NCBI RefSeq assembly: GCF_004331075.1
Contig: NZ_SJNX01000006.1
Coordinates: forward strand, 62,001 to 126,000
Direction: 5' to 3'
DNA length: 64,000 bases
From: Acinetobacter brisouioides
Lineage (GTDB): Bacteria > Pseudomonadota > Gammaproteobacteria > Pseudomonadales > Moraxellaceae
Within the stretch, counting starts at the first letter, position 1, and the number at the start of each line of letters is the position of its first letter. Of this stretch, positions 57,887-64,000 are shown in pieces. The translations under genes and the position numbers were made by a program. The notes under the pieces are model-generated. The model did not search any database and was not told where the DNA came from. It was given only the letters and a program-made list of their open reading frames with translations.

Positions 57887-59548
57887 TTATCCACTGATTT
57901 TTTTGTATTTGGTACGCTTTTGTACCGCATCGTCGCCTAAACGTGCCAAGCGGTATGCTTCATACTCAGCATAGTTGCCTTCGTAGAATTCAGGTTGTTC
58001 ATTTTCAAATGACAAAATGTGCGTTGCAATACGGTCAAGGAACCAACGGTCATGCGATACCACCATCACTGTACCTGGGAATACCAAAATGGCATCTTCA
58101 AGCGCACGTAAAGTTTCGATATCCAAGTCGTTCGATGGCTCATCCAGTAAGATCACGTTTGCGCCCATTTGCAGGATTTTCGCCAGTTGTAAACGGTTAC
58201 GCTCACCACCTGACAATTCGCCTACACGTTTTTGCTGATCTTGACCTTTAAAGTTAAAGCGACCGATATAAGCACGTGATGGAATTTCATAATCGCCAAT
58301 TTTTAAGATATCCAAACCGCCAGAAACTTCTTCCCAAACAGTTTTGTTGTTATCTAAGGTGTCACGAATCTGACCGACATACGCCACTTTAACCGACTCA
58401 CCCAACGTTACCGTACCTGTATCTGGCTGTTGTTCACCAGTCATCATACGGAACAGTGTGGTTTTACCCGCACCGTTTGGACCCACGATACCCACAATTG
58501 CTGTAGGCGGCACGGTAAAGCTGAGGTTTTGGTACAGTAAGCGGCCGTCAAATGATTTGCTGATGCCTTCCACTTCTACCACTTTATTGCCTAGGCGTGG
58601 ACCAGGTGGAATATAGATTTCAGACGTTTCGTTACGCTGTTGGAATTCGCGTGAGTTAAGCTCTTCAAAACGCTCCATACGCGCTTTGTTTTTCTTTTGT
58701 TGGCCTTTGGCATTTGAACGAACCCATTCAAGTTCTTTCTTCAATGCTTTAGCAAAAGACTCTTCTTGCTTGTTCTCTTGTTCTAGACGCGCATTCTTTT
58801 GCTCTAACCAAGAAGAATAGTTGCCTTGATACGGAATACCATGTCCGCGGTCAAGCTCCAAAATCCACTCGGCAACGTTATCTAGGAAATAACGGTCATG
58901 CGTAATCGCCACAATAGTGCCCGCAAAGTCTTTCAAGAAACGCTCTAACCAAGACACAGACTCAGCATCCAAATGGTTCGTCGGTTCGTCTAGAAGCAAC
59001 ATGTCTGGCTTAGATAAAAGCAAACGACACAACGCAACACGACGACGCTCACCACCTGACAGTAAAGTCACGTCAGCATCCCAAGCTGGAAGGTTCAACG
59101 CAGCTGCGGCTTGATCCATTTGGTTGCTGAGGTTATGCGCATCCCATGAATGGATAATCGCTTCTAATTTTTCTTGTTCTTTCGCTAACTTATCAAAGTC
59201 TGCATCTTCAGATGCATATTCAGCAAACACTTCGTCCAAACGCGCCAAAGCATCTAATGGTTCACGTAAACCATCTTCTACGTTGCCACGAACGTCTTTA
59301 TTTGGATCGAGCGGTGGTTCTTGCTCTAAATAACCGATTTTGATACCCGGTTGCGCACGTGCTTCACCAGAAAAATCTTTGTCTACGCCCGCCATAATAC
59401 GAAGCAAGGTCGACTTACCTGCACCGTTTAAACCAAGTACACCAATTTTTGCACCCGGGAAAAATGACAAAGAGATGTCTTTTAAGATTTCGCGCTTAGG
59501 CGGAATCATCTTAGACACTCGGTTCATCGTATAAATATATTGGGCCAC
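57887..59548 (-). CDS. ettA: Energy-dependent translational throttle protein EttA (ABC-F)
   Basis: EttA binds the ribosomal E site and gates the first elongation step according to ATP/ADP ratio. The 553 residues have two ABC domains and no membrane part: GLNGAGKST near 39, LSGGERRRVALCR near 165 and LLLDEPTNHLD near 187; then GPNGAGKTT near 355, LSGGERNRLQLAK near 445 and ILLDEPSNDLD near 467. The charged linker between domains (NKARMERFEELNS) matches the EttA tRNA-interaction region, distinguishing it from Uup. The length is close to E. coli EttA (555). Confidence 0.95.
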   Translation of the reverse strand: MAQYIYTMNRVSKMIPPKREILKDISLSFFPGAKIGVLGLNGAGKSTLLRIMAGVDKDFSGEARAQPGIKIGYLEQEPPLDPNKDVRGNVEDGLREPLDALARLDEVFAEYASEDADFDKLAKEQEKLEAIIHSWDAHNLSNQMDQAAAALNLPAWDADVTLLSGGERRRVALCRLLLSKPDMLLLDEPTNHLDAESVSWLERFLKDFAGTIVAITHDRYFLDNVAEWILELDRGHGIPYQGNYSSWLEQKNARLEQENKQEESFAKALKKELEWVRSNAKGQQKKNKARMERFEELNSREFQQRNETSEIYIPPGPRLGNKVVEVEGISKSFDGRLLYQNLSFTVPPTAIVGIVGPNGAGKTTLFRMMTGEQQPDTGTVTLGESVKVAYVGQIRDTLDNNKTVWEEVSGGLDILKIGDYEIPSRAYIGRFNFKGQDQQKRVGELSGGERNRLQLAKILQMGANVILLDEPSNDLDIETLRALEDAILVFPGTVMVVSHDRWFLDRIATHILSFENEQPEFYEGNYAEYEAYRLARLGDDAVQKRTKYKKISG

Positions 59549-59816
59549 TTAGGACTCCTCAATTGAAAAAGCAAAACATCGCAAACCGCGACAAAAATTG
59601 CTCGCATTATACGATGAATCAGTCAAAAACATAAGACTATCGCCTAGATCATGTCAGCAGTTTGTGACAATTCATTGTCAAAGGTGATACTGTATATTTT
59701 CCACGCAGTCGTATATTGCATAAATTTAGATAAGTAATCCATAAAAGCATATACATATTGCAATTAAAAGATTTTAAACTCAATAAATATAAACACATAG
59801 GACAAGACAACAACAC

Positions 59817-61094
59817 ATGAGCCATAAAGACGAAACCCTTGCGATTCATGCAGGTTACAGCCCAGAAGCCACCACCAAAGCCGTTGCTGTTCCGATTTAC
59901 CAAACGACATCTTATTCTTTTGACAACACGCAGCATGGCGCCGATTTATTTGATCTCAAAGTTCAGGGCAATATCTATACTCGCATCATGAACCCGACCA
60001 CGGCCGTCTTGGAGCAGCGTATCGCAGCGTTAGAAGGTGGAATTGGGGCATTGGCGCTGGCATCGGGTATGGCAGCCATTACTTATGCCATTCAGACCAT
60101 TGCTGAGGCAGGTGACAATATTGCATCAGTTTCGACTTTATATGGTGGCACGTATAACCTGTTCGCCCATACCCTGCCGAAGCAAGGTATCGAAGTTCGT
60201 TTCTTTGATTATCAACAACCTGAACAACTTGCCTCACTCATTGATGAAAAAACCAAGCTGGTGTTTGTCGAATCGATTGGCAATCCTTTAGGTAATATTA
60301 TTGATTTAGAAAAAATTGCCGAAATTGCCCATGCACATGGCATTCCTGTCGTTGTCGATAACACTGTTGCCACGCCAGTATTGCAAAAATCGTTTGAATT
60401 TGGGGCAGATATCATTGTGCATTCTCTCACCAAATATATTGGCGGGCATGGCAATAGTATTGGTGGAATTATTGTCGACAGCGGTAAATTTCCATGGGGA
60501 CAATACCCTGAACGCTTTAAATCTTTAAACACACCTGATCCAAGTTATCATGGTGTCAACTATGTCGAAGCTTTGGGCGAAGCAGCGTATATTGCCCGAG
60601 CACGCGTTGTACCATTACGCAATACAGGCGCAGCGATTAGTCCCTTTAATGCATTCCTGATTTTACAAGGTCTGGAAACTCTCTCCCTGCGTATGCAGCG
60701 CCACACTGAAAATGCACAGCGTGTTGCTACATACTTACAGCAGCACCCAAAAGTCAAATGGGTCAACTACGCAGGCTTGCCTGAGCATCCACAACATGCG
60801 CTGGCACAAAAATATGTACAGGGTAAACCTTCTGCGATTTTATCTTTTGGGGTACAAGATGGCTTGGCAGGTGGTACACGTTTTATTGATGCCTTACAAC
60901 TGTTTACCCGTCTAGTGAATATTGGGGATGCCAAAAGCCTGGCGTGTCACCCTGCCACCACAACACACCGTCAGCTCAATCCAGACGAACTAAAAGCTGC
61001 CGGAGTCAGTGAAGATATGGTACGGTTATCCATCGGCATTGAACATATTGATGACTTGATTGCTGACCTTGAGCAGGCACTTAATGCTGTTTAA
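59817..61094 (+). CDS. metY: O-acetylhomoserine sulfhydrylase (PLP-dependent)
   Basis: A Cys/Met-metabolism PLP enzyme of 425 residues that makes homocysteine directly from O-acetylhomoserine and sulfide. Signatures: TLAIHAGYSPEATTKAVAVP at the start, YTRIMNPTTAVLEQRIAALEGG near 61-82 (in two overlapping blocks), SGMAAI, VDNTVATPVLQ near 180 and HSLTKYIGGHGN with the PLP lysine at 206. SLACHPATTTHRQL near 380 is typical of the MetY/MET17 subgroup. The PLP family has close relatives (MetZ, MetB), but length and these motifs favour MetY. The promoter must lie in the 268-base gap upstream. Confidence 0.9.
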   Translation: MSHKDETLAIHAGYSPEATTKAVAVPIYQTTSYSFDNTQHGADLFDLKVQGNIYTRIMNPTTAVLEQRIAALEGGIGALALASGMAAITYAIQTIAEAGDNIASVSTLYGGTYNLFAHTLPKQGIEVRFFDYQQPEQLASLIDEKTKLVFVESIGNPLGNIIDLEKIAEIAHAHGIPVVVDNTVATPVLQKSFEFGADIIVHSLTKYIGGHGNSIGGIIVDSGKFPWGQYPERFKSLNTPDPSYHGVNYVEALGEAAYIARARVVPLRNTGAAISPFNAFLILQGLETLSLRMQRHTENAQRVATYLQQHPKVKWVNYAGLPEHPQHALAQKYVQGKPSAILSFGVQDGLAGGTRFIDALQLFTRLVNIGDAKSLACHPATTTHRQLNPDELKAAGVSEDMVRLSIGIEHIDDLIADLEQALNAV

Positions 61095-61189
61095 AAAACT
61101 GATCGTTTTGCATACTTTTTAGTGCCCTTGATCAGGTAAAAACATACCACTAATACAATTTATGTTTTAATCATTAAATTGTTACAATA

Positions 61190-61215
61190 AATAGAGCAAT
61201 TGCTCTATTTATTAT
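61190..61215. terminator. Symmetric hairpin downstream of metY
   Basis: AATAGAGCAA and TTGCTCTATT form a perfect 20-base palindrome followed by TATTATTTAT, about 95 bases after the metY stop. It has no loop bases as written and only a broken T-run, so termination is possible but unproven. Confidence 0.45.
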
Positions 61216-61364
61216 TTATAAATTCATACACTTACCCCTAGCTTTTCCTTCAATATTGGTTGTATGATTTTTTAGCATTCTCTTTCTTTTAGCGAGAGAA
61301 GCAACATTCCATAAAATAATTAAATACCCATTTTTTTTAAATCAAATCGAGGCAGGCTAAACAC

Positions 61365-62252
61365 GTGGATAAAAAACTTGAAAAAATATTCCAAGGGAAA
61401 GTGCACGGCAAAATCGCATTAGTAACCGGAGCTTCAAGTGGCATTGGTATGACGGTCGCTAAAAAACTGGCCAGCGCAGGTGCACACGTACTCTTGGTCG
61501 CTCGTACTGAAGAAAAACTTGTAGAAGTCAAAACTGAAATTGAAGAAAGTGGTGGTCAAGCATCGGTGTACCCATGTGACCTAAATGACATGGAAGCGAT
61601 TGATGCTGTCGCCAAACAAATTTTGGCCGATGTCGACCACATTGATATTTTGATTAACAATGCAGGACGCTCGATTCGCCGCGCTGTACATGAATCACTG
61701 GATCGTTTTCATGATTTTGAACGCACCATGCAGCTCAACTACTTTGGTGCAGTACGTTTGGTATTAAATATCTTGCCACACATGATTAAACGCAAACATG
61801 GGCAAATCATCAATATCAGTTCAATTGGTGTTCTTGCCAATGCCACACGTTTTTCAGCTTATGTGGCATCCAAAGCTGCACTTGATGCCTTTAGCCGCTG
61901 TTTGTCTGCTGAAGTTCATTCTCACAAGATTTCCATTACAACTGTGTATATGCCCTTAGTCCGTACACCAATGATTGCACCAACCAAGATTTACAAATAT
62001 GTACCGACCCTGTCACCTGAACAGGCAGCAGACCTCGTCGCGTATGCGATTGTGAAAAAACCGAAGAAAATCGCCACGCATTTGGGTTATCTGTCTTCAC
62101 TCACTTATGCGATTGCCCCCGAAATTAACGATAGACTCATGTCCATCGGCTTTAATCTGTTCCCAAGCTCTACCGCTTCGGTCGGTGAAAAAGAAAAATT
62201 AAATTGGGTTCAACGTGCCTATGCACGACTATTTCCAGGTGAGCACTGGTAA
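61365..62252 (+). CDS. Short-chain dehydrogenase/reductase
   Basis: SDR-family NAD(P)-dependent oxidoreductase of 295 residues. GASSGIG near 25-31 binds the cofactor, NNAG near 102 is the conserved turn, and the catalytic Ser (ISSIGV) plus Tyr-x-x-x-Lys (YVASK) lie near 154-172. A C-terminal region of about 50 residues is rather basic and may be membrane-associated. The start is GTG 61365; GAGGCAGG lies about 10 bases upstream. Substrate unknown; members of this subgroup act on acyl lipids, but the sequence does not settle this. Confidence 0.87.
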   Translation: MDKKLEKIFQGKVHGKIALVTGASSGIGMTVAKKLASAGAHVLLVARTEEKLVEVKTEIEESGGQASVYPCDLNDMEAIDAVAKQILADVDHIDILINNAGRSIRRAVHESLDRFHDFERTMQLNYFGAVRLVLNILPHMIKRKHGQIINISSIGVLANATRFSAYVASKAALDAFSRCLSAEVHSHKISITTVYMPLVRTPMIAPTKIYKYVPTLSPEQAADLVAYAIVKKPKKIATHLGYLSSLTYAIAPEINDRLMSIGFNLFPSSTASVGEKEKLNWVQRAYARLFPGEHW

Positions 62253-62264
62253 ACAGCTATTTCA

Positions 62265-62297
62265 CCAAGCCTGCTCAATACAGGCTTGGTTTCAATT
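62265..62297 (+). terminator. Intrinsic terminator after the SDR gene
   Basis: CCAAGCCTG (62265-62273) pairs with CAGGCTTGG (62281-62289), loop 7 bases, followed by TTTCAATTTTT. It lies 12 bases after the stop and also separates the convergent DinB-like gene. Confidence 0.85.
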
Positions 62298-62298
62298 T

Positions 62299-62814
62299 TT
62301 ATTGTAAATTCTGCTGCTCTTCAACCAACATATACACCAAATCCAACTCAGGGCAAGCATAGCCCATCGCTGTCAGTGCTGCACTTATTTGTCCACGATG
62401 ATGCGTGCCATGATTAAATACATGCACTAAAGTTGCTGCATACGGTAATGACTTTGGCTGCCCTGTTGATGTTTGATAATTTAAATTTCCTGCCAAATCC
62501 TGTGGATTCACTGCATTTAAAAATGTGATCCAATTCAATGTCTTTTCTTGTAATGTTTGAATTAAAACATGCCGATCCTGTTCAACAATCGTATTGAGCT
62601 TAAGCGCTGGTGAATGTCCTTGTGCAAAACGCGCAAACCACAATTCATGCTCACCCAGCAAAAGATGATTCAACGTCCCAAAAATACTTTGAAAAAATAA
62701 TCCACGATCTCGATAAAAATCAGCATCCGTCACATCAGCTAAAGACTGGCTTAATTTTGTAGTTGCCCAAATATTATAACGTGCCAGCAACTGCAAGCTT
62801 TCTAGATTGATCAT
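62299..62814 (-). CDS. DinB-like metal-dependent family protein
   Basis: A four-helix-bundle protein of 171 residues of the DinB/YfiT superfamily. Three His residues expected to bind a divalent metal are visible: LNHLLLGEHELW near 47-58 and HGTHHRGQISAAL near 135-147. Family members include bacillithiol- and mycothiol-dependent transferases, but this subgroup in proteobacteria is uncharacterised. It is convergent with the SDR gene. No signal peptide or membrane helix. Confidence 0.85.
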   Translation of the reverse strand: MINLESLQLLARYNIWATTKLSQSLADVTDADFYRDRGLFFQSIFGTLNHLLLGEHELWFARFAQGHSPALKLNTIVEQDRHVLIQTLQEKTLNWITFLNAVNPQDLAGNLNYQTSTGQPKSLPYAATLVHVFNHGTHHRGQISAALTAMGYACPELDLVYMLVEEQQNLQ

Positions 62815-62856
62815 TGTTATTCCCTTATTTTTTCAATCTTTTTTAATTGTATGTCA

Positions 62857-62884
62857 TAAAAAAACCTCCCCGAAGGGAGGTTTC
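62857..62884 (-). terminator. Intrinsic terminator after tex
   Basis: On the minus strand AAACCTCCC-TTCG-GGGAGGTTT is followed by TTTTTATG, 12 bases after the tex stop. Confidence 0.9.
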
Positions 62885-62895
62885 ATCAGTTCAAA

Positions 62896-63999
62896 TTATT
62901 TTGAACCTTTAATTCCTGCTTGTAGCAACAACGCACCTAAACCACCAATTTTTTGCTCTTGTGGTTTATGGTTTTGAGGTTTTTGACCACCTTGACGTTG
63001 TGAGCGCTCACCTTGAGGGCGTGATTGCTGACGTTTTGGTTTACGATCCGCTTGTTCAGCAGAGTTTTCACGACGTGGTTGACGCTGTGCTTTCGCTGGT
63101 GCTTGCGACCCTTCAGGACGCATACTCAAATTCACACGATGACGTTCTGCATCGACCTGAATTACACGCACTTTCACGATTTGACCTGGTTTCACCACTT
63201 TATGTGGGTCAGAAACAAATTCATTTGCCAATTCAGAAATATGCACTAAACCATCATGATGCACACCAATATCTACAAACGCGCCAAAATTAGTCACGTT
63301 TGTCACAACACCTTCAAGTTCCATGCCTTCAGTCAACTGAGCGACATCGGTAATATCTTCACGGAACTTGGCTGTACGGAATTCTGGACGTGGGTCACGA
63401 CCTGGCTTTTCAAGTTCAGACAAAACATCTTGAATGGTCGGTAAACCAAATTGTTCATCGACGAACTGTGTCGCATCAACTTGACGAATAATTTCAGTAT
63501 TGCCAATGATATCTTTAACTGTCGTTGCTTTCGCAGCCACAATTTTCTCAACCAAGCCATAACTTTCAGGGTGAACAGCAGAAGCATCTAACGGCTCAGC
63601 ACCTTCCTGAATACGCAAGAAACCTGCTGCTTGTTCAAAAGTACGTTCACCTAAACGTGGCACTTTTTTCAAGGCTTGACGCGTATCAAAACGACCATGC
63701 TCTTTACGATATTCGACAATTTGCTGAGCAATCGATTTATTTAGGCCTGCAATATAGCCCAAAATCGCCGCAGATGCCGTGTTGACATCAACACCTACCG
63801 CATTCACACAGTCCTCAACAACAGCATCTAGGGTTTTCGCTAAACCTGTTTGATTAACATCGTGTTGGTACTGACCTACACCAATTGATTTTGGATCGAT
63901 TTTCACCAACTCAGCCAGTGGGTCTTGTAAACGACGGGCAATCGAAACTGCACCACGAATCGAAACATCAAGTTCAGGTAATTCTTGTGATGCAAGCTC
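62896..63999 (-). CDS. tex: Tex family transcription accessory protein, 5' part outside the window
   Basis: C-terminal 368 residues of the RNA-binding protein Tex. The frame runs to the window edge (reading [20 protein letters not shown] just inside it), so an internal methionine at 63909 is not the real start. Visible parts: the end of the YqgF-like domain, [16 protein letters not shown], the helix-hairpin-helix region [14 protein letters not shown] and [15 protein letters not shown], then an S1 domain ([21 protein letters not shown], then GLVHISEL). The tail is unusually rich in Gln, Arg, Lys and Pro and probably disordered. Tex affects transcription and toxin expression in other bacteria; its exact role is unsettled. 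Confidence 0.94.
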   Translation of the reverse strand, partial: ELASQELPELDVSIRGAVSIARRLQDPLAELVKIDPKSIGVGQYQHDVNQTGLAKTLDAVVEDCVNAVGVDVNTASAAILGYIAGLNKSIAQQIVEYRKEHGRFDTRQALKKVPRLGERTFEQAAGFLRIQEGAEPLDASAVHPESYGLVEKIVAAKATTVKDIIGNTEIIRQVDATQFVDEQFGLPTIQDVLSELEKPGRDPRPEFRTAKFREDITDVAQLTEGMELEGVVTNVTNFGAFVDIGVHHDGLVHISELANEFVSDPHKVVKPGQIVKVRVIQVDAERHRVNLSMRPEGSQAPAKAQRQPRRENSAEQADRKPKRQQSRPQGERSQRQGGQKPQNHKPQEQKIGGLGALLLQAGIKGSK

Positions 64000-64000
64000 A

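Overview
The window is about 64 kb of chromosome from a gammaproteobacterium that looks like Acinetobacter. The evidence is the moderately AT-rich sequence and several gene neighbourhoods typical of the Moraxellaceae/Pseudomonadales: ponA divergent from pilMNOPQ-aroK-aroB-(damX-like)-gltB-gltD, tRNA-fMet next to rimP-nusA-infB-rbfA, and rsmH-ftsL-ftsI-murE-murF-mraY. Nearly all of it is core genome. I see no insertion sequence, prophage or CRISPR array.

Layout. 1-1.9 kb: end of hisE and a compact FBH1/UvrD-like helicase. 2.2-8.4 kb: a complete Mrp/Mnh cation/proton antiporter operon with fused A+B subunits (mnhAB-C-D-E-F-G). 8.5-9.1 kb: an AT-rich orphan lipoprotein. 9.4-14.5 kb: rimP-nusA-infB-rbfA. 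14.7-15.4 kb: two identical initiator tRNA genes on the minus strand, divergent from a candidate small RNA. 15.4-16.6 kb: an unrecognised PD-(D/E)XK-like protein and a type IV pilin with a sigma-54-like promoter. 16.8-18.9 kb: lemA plus two TPM-domain genes. 19-25 kb: glutamate synthase. 25.5-33 kb: DamX-like protein, aroB, aroK and the pilMNOPQ machine, with PBP1a divergent. 35.8-43.8 kb: rlmA and the partial division/cell-wall cluster. 44-48 kb: sulfate-binding protein, a small exported protein, gltX, tRNA-Ala, tRNA-Glu and a zinc-ribbon membrane protein. 48-55 kb: a Czc-type heavy-metal efflux set (CzcI-C-B-A plus a CDF transporter). 55.5-57.9 kb: a three-gene glycosyltransferase/VTT operon. 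57.9-64 kb: ettA, metY-type sulfhydrylase, an SDR, a DinB-like protein and the 3' part of tex.

The most interesting item is at about 15.16-15.38 kb. A perfect TGTAAG-N6-CTTACA palindrome, the form of the GacA/UvrY upstream activating site, precedes an unannotated plus-strand stretch holding five ANGGA motifs and a sixth GGA, two of them in the loops of small hairpins. The stretch ends in a strong intrinsic terminator. This is the architecture of RsmX/Y/Z-CsrB small RNAs that sequester CsrA/RsmA, so it is probably the Gac/Rsm regulatory RNA of this organism.

Other points are a gene whose start codon lies inside the pilin terminator hairpin, a U1.U72 mismatch in the initiator tRNA, and a hydrophilic C-terminal extension on MrpD.
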